A stretch of DNA of 64,000 nucleotides, taken from the NCBI RefSeq assembly GCF_018122625.2, contig NZ_JAGQFT020000011.1, forward strand, positions 1 to 64,000, in the 5' to 3' direction. Every line of letters begins with the position of its first letter. Position 1 is the stretch's first letter. This stretch comes from Coralloluteibacterium stylophorae. GTDB lineage: Bacteria; Pseudomonadota; Gammaproteobacteria; Xanthomonadales; Xanthomonadaceae. Shown here piece after piece: positions 28,649-39,785 of this stretch. The notes beneath the pieces are model-generated. The model made no database searches, had not been told where the DNA came from, and worked only from the letters and a program-made list of their open reading frames with translations. Position numbers and translations under genes: made by a program.

Positions 28649-30444
28649 GCGGCTACGCCTTCGTCCGCGCCGCGGTGGAACTCGCGCTGCCGGCCGAGCT
28701 GCGCCCGCTCGACCGCGCGCTGGCGCGCTGGGTGCGCGCGCATGGTGGTTCGGCGCTGCTCGCCGAGGTCGCCGCCTGGGCCAGCTTCGCCGACGGCGCC
28801 GGCGACAGCGCGCTGCCGCTCGTCGGCGCGGCCGCCGGGCGTCACGGCATGCGCCGGCTGGACGACGAGGAGCTGGCGGCGCTCACTCGAGAGCCGCTGG
28901 TGGCGGCGGATCCCGGCGCGCCGGCAGCGGCCTTCGTGTTCGACGCCGACGGGCGCTTCTACCTGCGCCGCAATGCCGCGGACGAGGCGGCGGTCGCGGC
29001 CGCGGTACGGGCGAGACGGGACGCCTCCGCGCCGGCCGCGGCTGCGCGTGCGGACCTCGATGCGCTGTTCGGAGGTCGCGACGACGCGGCGGTGGCGCCG
29101 CAGCGCGCCGCGGTCGCCGCCGCGCCCGGGCGTCGGCTGTTCGTGCTCACCGGCGGACCCGGGACGGGGAAGACCACCACCGTGCTGCGCATGCTGCTGA
29201 TGCTGCAGCGCTGCGCGGGGCGGCCGCTGGCGATCCAGGCGGCGGCGCCGACGGGCAAGGCCGCGCAGCGCCTGGTCGAATCCCTGCGCACCGGGCGCGA
29301 AGCGCTGGCGCCGGCGCTCGGCGCCGAGTGGGCGGCCTATCTGGACGCGATCCCGGATCGTGAGGCCCTGACCCTGCATCGCCTGCTCGCCTTCGATCCG
29401 CGCCGCGACCGCTTCCGCCGCAACGCCCGGGATCCGCTGCCGGGCGAGGTCGTAGTGGTCGACGAGGCCTCGATGATGGACCTCGCGCTGCTGCGCGCGC
29501 TGCTCGCGGCGGTCCGGCCCGAAGCCACCCTGGTCCTGGTCGGCGACCCGGACCAGCTCACCTCGGTCGCCGCCGGTTCCGCGCTGCAGGATCTGGTTTC
29601 GGTGCTGACCGCCGACGGCGGCTGCGACCTGGTGCGGCTGGAGCACAGCTTCCGCGCCGAACGCGCGCTGGTGCCGGTGCACGCGGCGGTCCGCGCGGGC
29701 GACGTGGCGGGCTTCGATGCCGCCTGGCGCGCCGCCGGCATCGAGGCGGTGCGGCACGCGCCGGCGGACGCCGCATCGCTGCGCGAGGTCGTGCTGCGCT
29801 GGGCCGACCGTCTCCTCGACGGGCTGCCGCGGCCGACGCTCCCGGCGCTGCCCGCGGATGCGCCGCCGGGCGCGCTCGCCGCTCGCGATGCGCTGGTGCG
29901 CGAGGCGCTGGCCGCACTGCGCGGGCGCCAGCTCCTGTGCGCGTTGCGCGAAGGCCCGTCCGGGGCGCTGGCGCTCGACGCCGCGGTCGAGGCCCGGCTG
30001 CGCCAGCGGCTGGGCGTGGCGTCGGGCTGGTTCGCCGGACGGCCGGTCATCGTGACCCGCAACGACTACGCGGCACGCCTGTTCAATGGTGATGTCGGGC
30101 TGTGCCTGGCGGATGCGGAGGGCGGACTGCGGGTGTGGTTCGAGACGGTCGGCGCCGATGGCCTGCCCGCCGTGCGCGGGCTGCCGGTGGGCGCGCTGCC
30201 GGTCCACGAGGGCGCCTTCGCGATCACCATCCACAAGAGCCAGGGGTCCGAGTACGGACACGTGGCGGTGGTGCTGCCTCCGGCCGCCGACAGCCCGGTG
30301 CTGTCGCGGCAGCTGCTCTACACCGGTCTCTCGCGCGCCAGGCGCTCGCTGGAACTGTGGGCGACGGACGGGGCGCTGCGGGCCGCCCTGGAGGCGCCGG
30401 TGCGGCGGGCGGGCGGCCTCGCGGTGCGGCTGGGTATCGCCTGA
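28645..30444 (+). CDS. recD: exodeoxyribonuclease V, alpha subunit
   Basis: RecD is the 5'-3' helicase of RecBCD. The 599-aa protein has Walker A TGGPGTGKTTT at ~residues 168-178, Walker B VVVDEASMMD, GDPDQLTSV and the C-terminal motifs TIHKSQGSEY and LLYTGLSRAR. The ATG overlaps the recB stop. A terminator oriented for the opposite strand follows between recD and tRNA-Met. Confidence 0.96.
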   Translation: MSGYAFVRAAVELALPAELRPLDRALARWVRAHGGSALLAEVAAWASFADGAGDSALPLVGAAAGRHGMRRLDDEELAALTREPLVAADPGAPAAAFVFDADGRFYLRRNAADEAAVAAAVRARRDASAPAAAARADLDALFGGRDDAAVAPQRAAVAAAPGRRLFVLTGGPGTGKTTTVLRMLLMLQRCAGRPLAIQAAAPTGKAAQRLVESLRTGREALAPALGAEWAAYLDAIPDREALTLHRLLAFDPRRDRFRRNARDPLPGEVVVVDEASMMDLALLRALLAAVRPEATLVLVGDPDQLTSVAAGSALQDLVSVLTADGGCDLVRLEHSFRAERALVPVHAAVRAGDVAGFDAAWRAAGIEAVRHAPADAASLREVVLRWADRLLDGLPRPTLPALPADAPPGALAARDALVREALAALRGRQLLCALREGPSGALALDAAVEARLRQRLGVASGWFAGRPVIVTRNDYAARLFNGDVGLCLADAEGGLRVWFETVGADGLPAVRGLPVGALPVHEGAFAITIHKSQGSEYGHVAVVLPPAADSPVLSRQLLYTGLSRARRSLELWATDGALRAALEAPVRRAGGLAVRLGIA

Positions 30445-30465
30445 GCCGTCGGAGGAACGGCCACG

Positions 30466-30491
30466 AAAAAGCCCGCGGCTCAGCGCGGGCT
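30466..30491 (-). terminator. intrinsic terminator after tRNA-Met
   Basis: GCCCGCG (30471-30477) pairs with CGCGGGC (30484-30490) around a 6-base loop, extended by A30470-T30491. Five A residues at 30466-30470 give a U-tract on the minus strand, directly downstream of the tRNA. Confidence 0.8.
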
Positions 30492-30505
30492 TGGTCGGAT
30501 CCGCT

Positions 30506-30582
30506 TGGTGGCTATGGGTGGACTCGAACCACCGACCCCAGCATTATGAGTGCTGTGCTCTAACCGGCTGAGCTACATAGCC
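30506..30582 (-). tRNA. tRNA-Met (CAT), elongator
   Basis: On the minus strand the 77-base gene folds as a cloverleaf: acceptor GGCTATG/CATAGCC, D arm with AGCTCAGCCGGTTAGAGC, anticodon loop CTCATAA (anticodon CAT), T arm with GGTTCGAGTCC, and an encoded CCA end. The sequence is close to the elongator tRNA-Met of enteric bacteria, and lacks the initiator's unpaired first position and GGG/CCC anticodon stem. A lysidine-modified tRNA-Ile (also CAT) is less likely on overall resemblance. Confidence 0.93.
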
Positions 30583-30719
30583 ATGCAGCGAGCCGGCAAT
30601 TCTGGATATCGGCGTCCCTGCTGTCAATGCCGGGAGCATCCGGGCCGAACGGAGCTCGACTTGTCCGGGGGCGGCGTGCGTGGCAGATTCGGGACCGACT
30701 CCCGAACCGGGCCCGCGCC

Positions 30720-31283
30720 ATGATCGATCCGGACGGCTATCGCCCCAACGTCGGCATCGTGCTGATGCGCCCGGACGGGCGCGTGTTCTGGGCGCGCCGG
30801 ATCCGCCGCGACGGCTGGCAGTTCCCGCAGGGCGGGATGCGCTCGGACGAGACCCCGATCGAGGCCATGTACCGCGAACTCGAGGAGGAGACCGGTCTGC
30901 TTCCGCAGCACGTCAGCGTCCTCGGTTCGACGCCCGGCTGGCTGCGCTACCGCCTCCCGCACCGCGGCGCCAGCCGCGACCGCCGGCCGCGCTGCCTCGG
31001 GCAGAAGCAGGTGTGGTTCCTGCTGCAGATGGTCGGCCGCGAGGAGGACCTGCGGCTGGACGCCAGCGAGAAGCCGGAGTTCGACGACTGGCGCTGGGTC
31101 GAGTTCTGGTACCCGATGGCCCACGTGGTGACCTTCAAGCGCAGCGTCTACGCGGCCGCCCTGCGACACCTCGCGCCGCTGGCGCGGCAGGTCGCCGGCG
31201 AACGCATCGCCGAGATGCAGGCGGCGCGCGGCATCGACGGGCAGGGTGCGCCACCGCGGCGCATCGGCGCCTCCGCATATTGA
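30720..31283 (+). CDS. rppH: RNA pyrophosphohydrolase
   Basis: RppH removes pyrophosphate from 5'-triphosphate mRNA ends and so starts RNA decay. The 187-aa protein begins [15 protein letters not shown], the family N-terminus, and carries the Nudix box from GGMRSDETP to [14 protein letters not shown] residues (38-60; here RELEEETGL). It includes the WFLLQM and [12 protein letters not shown] segments. Its stop codon lies inside a possible Fur site for the next gene. Confidence 0.95.
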   Translation: MIDPDGYRPNVGIVLMRPDGRVFWARRIRRDGWQFPQGGMRSDETPIEAMYRELEEETGLLPQHVSVLGSTPGWLRYRLPHRGASRDRRPRCLGQKQVWFLLQMVGREEDLRLDASEKPEFDDWRWVEFWYPMAHVVTFKRSVYAAALRHLAPLARQVAGERIAEMQAARGIDGQGAPPRRIGASAY

Positions 31284-31294
31284 CAATCATTCGT
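31276..31294 (+). promoter_or_regulatory. candidate Fur box upstream of bfd
   Basis: CATATTGACAATCATTCGT matches the 19-base Fur consensus at about 13 positions, including the run AATCATT. It sits 45 bases before the bfd GTG in an AT-rich patch unlike the surroundings. Fur control of bfd is usual, which supports the call. Confidence 0.55.
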
Positions 31295-31338
31295 ATTCAC
31301 GATTGAATCGTACGACGTTCCCCGTCCCGCGAGTCGAC

Positions 31339-31554
31339 GTGTACGTCTGCATCTGCAACGCCATCACCGACAAGGACATCCGCCGCGCCGTCGAAGGCGG
31401 CTGCCGCAGCATGGGCGACCTCACGCTGCGCACGGGCTGCTCCGGGACCTGCGGAAGCTGCACCGGGCTGGCCGAGGACGTGCTGGCCGACGCCTGCGCG
31501 GCGATCGGGGTGCGCGTGCGGATCGAGGGGCTGGCGCTGCCGGTCGCGGCCTGA
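31339..31554 (+). CDS. bfd: bacterioferritin-associated ferredoxin
   Basis: Bfd is a small [2Fe-2S] protein that donates electrons to bacterioferritin so that stored iron can be released. The 71-aa protein has cluster ligands C4, C6, C38 and C41 (MYVCICN; TCGSC), the same spacing as E. coli Bfd. The GTG start was chosen because MYVCIC is the family N-terminus. The gene lies directly before bfr, with a hairpin terminator between them. Confidence 0.93.
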   Translation: MYVCICNAITDKDIRRAVEGGCRSMGDLTLRTGCSGTCGSCTGLAEDVLADACAAIGVRVRIEGLALPVAA

Positions 31555-31579
31555 CCGGCGCGACCGCCGCCTGCTCCGG

Positions 31580-31606
31580 AAGGCCGCCGCCGGGCGGCCT
31601 TCTTCG
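31580..31606 (+). terminator. hairpin terminator between bfd and bfr
   Basis: AAGGCCGCC (31580-31588) and GGCGGCCTT (31593-31601) form a 9-bp stem with a 4-base loop followed by CTTCG. The U-run is short, so termination may be partial. It suggests bfr has its own promoter in the ~105 bases that follow. Confidence 0.6.
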
Positions 31607-31711
31607 TCGTGGAGAGCCGCGATCGTGCGGAAAATGCGTGCGATTGCCATTCCGTCACGACATCGGCGGGATCGCTAGAGTGGCGCCTGGACCCGCGACA
31701 GGAGCAGCGCC

Positions 31712-32203
31712 ATGAAGGGCGATCCGCAGATCATCACGCACCTCAACAAGGTGCTCTACAACGAACTCACCGCGATCAACCAGTACTTCCTGCATTACCG
31801 GATGTACAAGCACTGGGGCCTGGGCTACCTCGCCGACTACGAGTACCACGAGTCGATCGACGAGATGAAGCACGCCGACCGCCTGATCGAGCGCATCCTC
31901 TACCTCGACGGCCTGCCGAACCTGCAGGCGCTGGGCAAGCTGCTCATCGGCGAATCGCCGGAAGAGGCGATCGCCTGCGACCTCAAGCTCGAGCAGGCCG
32001 CGGTCGCCGACCTCCGCGATGGCATCGCCTACGCCGAGTCGATCCGCGACTACGTCAGCCGCGACCTGCTGCTGGAGATCCTCGAGGCCGAGGAGGAGCA
32101 CATCGACTGGCTCGAGACGCAGCTGCAGCTGATCGAGCGGATCGGCATCCAGCTCTACCTGCAGACCAAGGTGAGCGTGGAGGCGGGCGGCACCGGCGAG
32201 TGA
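31712..32203 (+). CDS. bfr: bacterioferritin
   Basis: This 24-subunit cage oxidises and stores iron. In the 163-aa protein the dinuclear ferroxidase ligands E18, E51 and H54 are present, with later glutamates and His in [14 protein letters not shown]. The haem-binding M52 is also kept (SIDEMKHAD), so it is a haem-containing type. GGAG precedes the ATG. Pairing with bfd indicates a working store-and-release system. Confidence 0.96.
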   Translation: MKGDPQIITHLNKVLYNELTAINQYFLHYRMYKHWGLGYLADYEYHESIDEMKHADRLIERILYLDGLPNLQALGKLLIGESPEEAIACDLKLEQAAVADLRDGIAYAESIRDYVSRDLLLEILEAEEEHIDWLETQLQLIERIGIQLYLQTKVSVEAGGTGE

Positions 32204-32221
32204 GCCGGCACCGACGGTCGC

Positions 32222-34819
<2,598 letters not shown>

Positions 34820-34861
34820 CGCCCACCCCCTGCGCGCGGCCGTCCCCGCGGTCGATGCGCC

Positions 34862-36994
34862 TTAAAGCACTGCCTGCTGGAAATCGAACCCGAGCTCGCG
34901 CCCCGGTGCCTGAACGAGATTTCCCTGAAGATAATCGATTCCGCTCATCCAGAGCGCGGCCGCGGCCTGGGCGTCCTCGATCCGGTGCCCGATCACCTTG
35001 ACCTCGCGCGCGTGCGCCTTCTCGATCAGCGCCCGCAGTTCGTCGCGCACCGCCGCCTCGACCACGGCGCTGGCGAAGCGCGGCGCCAGCTTGACGTAGG
35101 CGAGCGGCAACCGCTCCAGCAGGCGTTCGCCGTCGGCGCCCTGGAACTGGCTCAGGCAGAAGCGCACGCCGCGCGCCGCGATGTCGCGGCAGAAGGCCTC
35201 GACCTCGTCCAGGTAGGGCAGCACCTCGTCCAGACGCAGTTCCAGGATCAGCGCATCGGCCAGCCCCGGCCGCTCCAGGCGCGCCCCGAGCCACCGGGCC
35301 TGGTCCGGCGCCGCGATCGTCAGCGGCGACTGCGACACGAACAGCCGCGGCGGACCGCCGTCGCTGGCCAGCGCGCCGACGGCGTCCAGCGCGTGGTCGA
35401 CCACCCAGCGGTCGATCGCGGGCATCAGCCCGGAGCGCTCCGCCAGCGGCAGCACCTCCGCCGCCGGGTACACCTTGCCGTCCAGCTCGCGCAGGCGCAG
35501 CAGCGCCTGGTACTGGGCGTGGTCGCCGCCGGCGACGGCGACGATCGGCTGGTAGATCAGCTCGAAGCCGCTGCCGTCGATCGCCTCGCGGATGCGCTCG
35601 AGCAGGCCGCTCTCGCGGGCCTGCGAAGGATGCTGCGGCGGCGCGAAGGCAACCACGCCGACCGGCGCGGCACGCGCGCTGCGGGCCGCGCGCTCGACCG
35701 CCTCGAGCAGGGCGTTGAGGTCGGCGAAGCGGTGCGAGAGGCTGCACACGCCCACGGTCACCCGCGCCCGCAGCCGGGTTCCCTGGAGGTCGATATCGTG
35801 GCTGGCGAGCGCCTCGCGCACGCCACGGGCCAGCGTCTCCAGGGCGGCGTCGTCGCCCTCGCGCGCGTAGGCGAGGAAGCTGCCGTCGCCCCAGCGTGCG
35901 ACCGGCATGTCGCCGAGGCGGCGCGCGATCATCGCGGCCACGCCGTCGGCGACCCGGTCGAGTGCATGCAGGCCGACGCGCTCGCGCAGCTGCGCGGCAC
36001 CGATCATCTCGATGAACAGCACGCCGCCGCCGGGGGCGTCGGCGGATCCGAAGCCGGTGGCCAGCCCTGCGTCGAGGTGGTCCAGCAGCCAGCGGCGCTC
36101 GTGCAGGCCGGTGCGCGGGTCGCGGGCGGGCGCCGGCGCGGTCGTGCGGCGCGCCAGTGCGCGGGCGCGGCGCACCCGCGTATTCACCGCCGCGATCAGG
36201 TGCCGCGCCCGCACCGGCTTGGAGAGGAAGTCGTCGCCGCCGGCGTCGATGGCCTCGAACTGCTTGTCGGGGTCTTCCTCGCCCGAGAGGAACACGATCG
36301 GCAGGTGCAGGAAGGCTTCGTTCTCGCGGATGCGCGCGGTCAGCGTCATGCCGTCGACGTCGGGCAGGTAGAGGTCCATCAGCACCAGGTCCGGCTGGAA
36401 GGCCTCCAGGGCCGGCACCACCTCGTCCGCCTGGTCCACCACCCGGGTCCGCATGCCCGCGCTCTGCAGGATGCCCTCGGCGTAGATCGCCTCGCTGCGG
36501 TTGTCCTCGACCACCAGGATCCGCGGCGGCGCGGCGTCGGCCTCCGCGTCGGCGGATCCGTCCGCTGCATCCGTGCCGACGGCGGTCGCCTGCGGGGCCG
36601 TCGCCGCGGCGGGCGCGGCCTCGGACGGGAGCGCTGCCGTGGCGCCGGCGCTCTCCTGGGCGGCGAGCATGGACGGTGTCTGGCTTCCGAGCTCCTGGAT
36701 CAGGGCGGCGAGCTGGCGCTGGCCTTCGGCATCCGGCAGGGTCTGCCGCTCGCGGTGCGTGCCCAGCAGGCTCTCGAGGGCGAGCAGGCGCTGGCTCGCC
36801 TGGACCAGGCCGTAGCGTCCGCTGGCGCCGGCCAGGCGCTGGACGTCCTCGTGCAGCAGCGCCAGTCCCGGCGCGTCCCAGCCCTGCTCCCCATAGCGCT
36901 GGATGCGCCCGGCGAGCGCCTGGACGCGCTGCGGCAGGTGGCGGAGATAGGCTTGGCGCAACTCCGCGAGTCGGGTCTGCTCCAGTTCTGACAT
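34862..36994 (-). CDS. HPt-REC-GGDEF-EAL protein with degenerate cyclic-di-GMP domains
   Basis: The 710-aa protein has an N-terminal HPt domain (H48 in LHEDVQRLAGASG), an Ala-rich linker, a receiver (VVEDN; D207 in LVLMDLYLPDVDG; KPV), a GGDEF-like domain and a C-terminal EAL-like domain. The GGDEF site reads WGDGSF and the EAL site QALLRL. The metal-binding EITE, KID and DDFG-type motifs are replaced (ELRLDEV, VKLAPRF, SQFQG). Both enzymatic activities are therefore probably lost, and the protein may bind cyclic-di-GMP or act as a scaffold, like FimX-type proteins. It probably receives phosphate from the adjacent hybrid kinase. Confidence 0.88.
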   Translation of the reverse strand: MSELEQTRLAELRQAYLRHLPQRVQALAGRIQRYGEQGWDAPGLALLHEDVQRLAGASGRYGLVQASQRLLALESLLGTHRERQTLPDAEGQRQLAALIQELGSQTPSMLAAQESAGATAALPSEAAPAAATAPQATAVGTDAADGSADAEADAAPPRILVVEDNRSEAIYAEGILQSAGMRTRVVDQADEVVPALEAFQPDLVLMDLYLPDVDGMTLTARIRENEAFLHLPIVFLSGEEDPDKQFEAIDAGGDDFLSKPVRARHLIAAVNTRVRRARALARRTTAPAPARDPRTGLHERRWLLDHLDAGLATGFGSADAPGGGVLFIEMIGAAQLRERVGLHALDRVADGVAAMIARRLGDMPVARWGDGSFLAYAREGDDAALETLARGVREALASHDIDLQGTRLRARVTVGVCSLSHRFADLNALLEAVERAARSARAAPVGVVAFAPPQHPSQARESGLLERIREAIDGSGFELIYQPIVAVAGGDHAQYQALLRLRELDGKVYPAAEVLPLAERSGLMPAIDRWVVDHALDAVGALASDGGPPRLFVSQSPLTIAAPDQARWLGARLERPGLADALILELRLDEVLPYLDEVEAFCRDIAARGVRFCLSQFQGADGERLLERLPLAYVKLAPRFASAVVEAAVRDELRALIEKAHAREVKVIGHRIEDAQAAAALWMSGIDYLQGNLVQAPGRELGFDFQQAVL

Positions 36995-37209
36995 CGATGG
37001 ATCCTTGGCGGGAGGTCCCTCGGCGGCGGAAGGCGGCACGCGGAGGACGGCAGGGGGGCGGGGCAGTGTCGCATACGCGGGCGGCACCCTCCGCGCATGC
37101 GTGGGGCGCGCGGAATGCGCGCTGTGTCCGGGTCTGCGCACCCGCGGCTTGACGCGTTCTGCACGCGGCGGCTAAATCCGGGGGCTCCCCCGCTGCAGTC
37201 CCTGTGTCC

Positions 37210-37980
37210 ATGAGCGCACCCGCGCCCGACTCCCACCGCCGCTTCCGGGTGGTGCAGGTGCGCCCGCACGTGCGCCTGCTGGCGATCGTGGCCGCCGTGG
37301 TGTGGCTGGCGTCGATCGTGGGCGCGTGGAGCTGGGCCACCCGGCGCGCCGCGCCCGAGCTCTCGCAGGCGCGGGTCGAGGGTGAGCGCGCCGGCGAGGA
37401 GGCCGAGGCCCGGCAGGCGGTGATCGAGGAGCTGCGCCAGCGCGTGGCGACGCTCAGGCGCTCCGACGAGATCAGCCGCAGCGCCAACCTCGAGCTGCAG
37501 GAGACGCTGGCGCGGCGCGACGAGGAGATCGCCGCGCTGCGCGCCGACGTCGCCTTCTACGAACGTCTGGTGGGCGGCACCGGGCGCCGCGAGGGCCTGA
37601 GCGTGCATGCCGTGACCGTCGTGCCGGACGCCGACGGCAGCTGGCGCTACGCCGCCACCCTCACCCAGAACCTCAACCGCGGCGCGGTGACCCGGGGCGG
37701 CCTGCGCCTGCAGGTCGAGGGCACCCGCGACGGCAAGCTCGCGACGCTGGCCTGGAGCGACCTCCTGCAGGATCCGCAGGCCGCGCCGCAGCCGTTCGCA
37801 TTCCGCTACTTCCAGCAGCTCGAGGGCAGTTTCCTGCTGCCCGAGGGCTTCACCCCGCGCCGCGTCGTCGTCCGCCTGCAGGCGGACGGCGCAGGCAGCG
37901 TGGAACGCGCCTTCCCCTGGGAGGAGGCGACCCAGACCGAGGGCGACCAGGACGATGTTCGGCGACAACAAGCGCAGTAA
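37210..37980 (+). CDS. DUF6776-like membrane-anchored coiled-coil protein
   Basis: The 256-aa protein has a short cytoplasmic N-terminus, one membrane helix (residues ~25-46), a coiled coil of ~70 residues (RRDEEIAALRADVAFYERLVGG) and a periplasmic C-terminal beta-rich domain (WRYAATLTQNLNRG, GSFLLPEGFTPRRVVVRL). The architecture matches a family found next to bactofilin in related genomes. The function is not known, although envelope or cell-shape work is likely by association. The ATG at 37210 is preferred over a GTG two codons upstream. Its 3' end overlaps the bactofilin gene by 26 bases. Confidence 0.75.
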   Translation: MSAPAPDSHRRFRVVQVRPHVRLLAIVAAVVWLASIVGAWSWATRRAAPELSQARVEGERAGEEAEARQAVIEELRQRVATLRRSDEISRSANLELQETLARRDEEIAALRADVAFYERLVGGTGRREGLSVHAVTVVPDADGSWRYAATLTQNLNRGAVTRGGLRLQVEGTRDGKLATLAWSDLLQDPQAAPQPFAFRYFQQLEGSFLLPEGFTPRRVVVRLQADGAGSVERAFPWEEATQTEGDQDDVRRQQAQ

Positions 37981-38401
37981 CCGCGGCAGCGCACCGCAGG
38001 TGGATACCCTCATCGGCGCCGGCGTGACCGTGCGCGGCGACATCGCCTTCCGCGGTGGCCTGTACATCGAGGGCCGGGTGTACGGCAGCATCAGCGCCGA
38101 GGGCGACGAGGCGGTGCTGACCATCGCCGAGCACGGCTTCGTCGAGGGCGAGGTCAGCGCGCCGGTGGTCGTGGTCAACGGCCAGCTGCGCGGCGACGTG
38201 CACGCCTCCGGCCGGGTCGAACTGGCGGCGCAGGCGCGGGTCGAGGGCAACGTCCACTACAAGGTGGTCAGCATGGCCGCCGGCGCCATGCTCTCCGGGC
38301 GGCTGATCCACAGCGAGGCGCGGGCGGCGCTGACCGGGCCCGGGATGGCCTCGTCCGCCGACGAAGAGGCTGCCGACGAACGCGCCGCCTCGCCGGCCTG
38401 A
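37955..38401 (+). CDS. bactofilin (polymer-forming cytoskeletal protein)
   Basis: The 148-aa protein consists of a short tail, a right-handed beta-helix core with repeated hydrophobic/Gly steps (IGAGVTVRGDIAFRGGLYIEG, VEGEVSAPVVVVNGQ, VEGNVHYKVVSMAAGAML), and a Ser/Ala/Glu-rich C-terminal tail. Bactofilins self-assemble without nucleotide and place cell-wall or envelope factors. The overlap with the coiled-coil membrane protein gene suggests the two work as scaffold and anchor. Confidence 0.92.
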   Translation: MFGDNKRSNRGSAPQVDTLIGAGVTVRGDIAFRGGLYIEGRVYGSISAEGDEAVLTIAEHGFVEGEVSAPVVVVNGQLRGDVHASGRVELAAQARVEGNVHYKVVSMAAGAMLSGRLIHSEARAALTGPGMASSADEEAADERAASPA

Positions 38402-38485
38402 ACCGGTGCAACGCAGCGTCCGCCGGCTTGTCCACGGCCGGCCGAAGGCGTTGAATCGCGGCCACGCCCGCCCCATCTCCAGCGC

Positions 38486-38845
38486 ATGACCACCGAACCC
38501 GGCTACCAGCAGCTCGACGCGCCCCTCGTGTTCACCCACCAGGCCGCGGCCAAGGTGCGCGAACTCATCGCGGAGGAGGGCAACGACGCCCTCAACCTGC
38601 GCGTCTACATCAGCGGCGGCGGCTGCTCGGGCTTCCAGTACGGCTTCACCTTCGACGAGGAGCGCGCCGAGGACGACCTCGCCGTGGCCACGGACGGCGT
38701 GACCCTGCTGGTCGACCCGCTGAGCCTGCAGTACCTGATGGGCGCCGAGGTCGACTACACCGAGAGCCTGACCGGCGCCCAGTTCGTCATCCGCAATCCG
38801 AACGCGACGACGACCTGCGGCTGCGGCAGCTCGTTCACCGTGTGA
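38486..38845 (+). CDS. erpA: iron-sulfur cluster insertion protein ErpA
   Basis: ErpA is an A-type carrier delivering Fe-S clusters to target enzymes. The 119-aa protein has the three cluster cysteines C47 (GGGCSGF), C111 and C113 (TCGCGSSF). Its last four bases overlap the nudC start (GTGA). Confidence 0.96.
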   Translation: MTTEPGYQQLDAPLVFTHQAAAKVRELIAEEGNDALNLRVYISGGGCSGFQYGFTFDEERAEDDLAVATDGVTLLVDPLSLQYLMGAEVDYTESLTGAQFVIRNPNATTTCGCGSSFTV

Positions 38846-39753
38846 GCGCGGCCGGCGCGCCGTTCGCCTTCGTCGGGCCCGCGCCCGACCGTGCCGATGC
38901 GCTGCGCGACGACGCCGCGGCGCTGGCCGCGCTGTGGCCGGCGGCCGGCGTGCTGGTGGTCGACCGCGAGGGCCGCACGCTGGCGCAGGGCGACGCGCCC
39001 TGGCTCGCGACCGGCGCCGCGCTGGGCGACGCGCTGCGGGAGGCGGCGAGCTTCCTCGGCCTCGACGGCGACGGGCGCGGCTACTTCGCACTGCCGCTGA
39101 CGGCGCTGGAGACGGCGGGCCACGTGCCGCCCGGCGACCTCGACCGCATCGACCTGCGCGCGGCCGCGGCCGCCTTCTCCGACCTGCACGTGCGCCTGTT
39201 CGCACATGCGCGCGCGCTGCTGCACTGGCAGGCGCGCAAGCGCTTCTGCGGCGTCTGCGGCCACGCGCTGGCCTTCACCCGCGGCGGCCACCAGGGCAAC
39301 TGCCCGGAATGCGGCAGCACGTGGTATCCGCGCACCGACGCGGCGATCATCGTCGCGGTCACCGACGGCGAGCGCCTGCTGCTGGGGCGCCAGGCGAGCT
39401 GGCCCGCCGGCCGCTATTCGGTGCTGGCCGGCTTCGTCGAGCCGGGCGAGTCGCTCGAGGACGCGCTGCGCCGCGAGGTGATGGAGGAGGCCTGCGTCGC
39501 CGTCACCGCCTGCCACTACGTCGCCTCGCAGCCGTGGCCGTTCCCGGCCTCGCTGATGGTCGGCTTCCGCGCCGAGGCCGGCCCCGCCGCGCCGGTGTGC
39601 GGGATCGAGCTCGAGGACGTGCGCTGGCTGTCGGCGCGCGAGATCCGCGCCGGCGTCGCCGCCGGGACGCTGCAGCTCTCGCCGCCGCTGTCGATCTCGC
39701 GCCGGCTGATCGACGACTGGCTCGGGGAACACCCGGACGATCCCAGGGCCTAG
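38842..39753 (+). CDS. nudC: NADH pyrophosphatase / NAD-cap hydrolase
   Basis: NudC splits NADH to NMNH and AMP and removes NAD caps from RNA. The 303-aa protein has a zinc ribbon with C136, C139, C154 and C157, a Nudix box ([20 protein letters not shown], with a further E), and the SQPWPFP NAD-specificity motif. The GTG start overlaps erpA. Confidence 0.95.
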   Translation: MSAAGAPFAFVGPAPDRADALRDDAAALAALWPAAGVLVVDREGRTLAQGDAPWLATGAALGDALREAASFLGLDGDGRGYFALPLTALETAGHVPPGDLDRIDLRAAAAAFSDLHVRLFAHARALLHWQARKRFCGVCGHALAFTRGGHQGNCPECGSTWYPRTDAAIIVAVTDGERLLLGRQASWPAGRYSVLAGFVEPGESLEDALRREVMEEACVAVTACHYVASQPWPFPASLMVGFRAEAGPAAPVCGIELEDVRWLSAREIRAGVAAGTLQLSPPLSISRRLIDDWLGEHPDDPRA

Positions 39754-39785
39754 AATCGCGGCGCCTTCCGCTGCCGTCGCCGCCC

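Noticed and set aside
30506..30582. Reading the tRNA as initiator Met or tRNA-Ile2
   Set aside because: The acceptor stem is fully paired at the first position and there is no GGG/CCC anticodon stem as in the initiator. Overall it resembles elongator tRNA-Met more than tRNA-Ile(CAT), although the latter cannot be fully excluded by eye.
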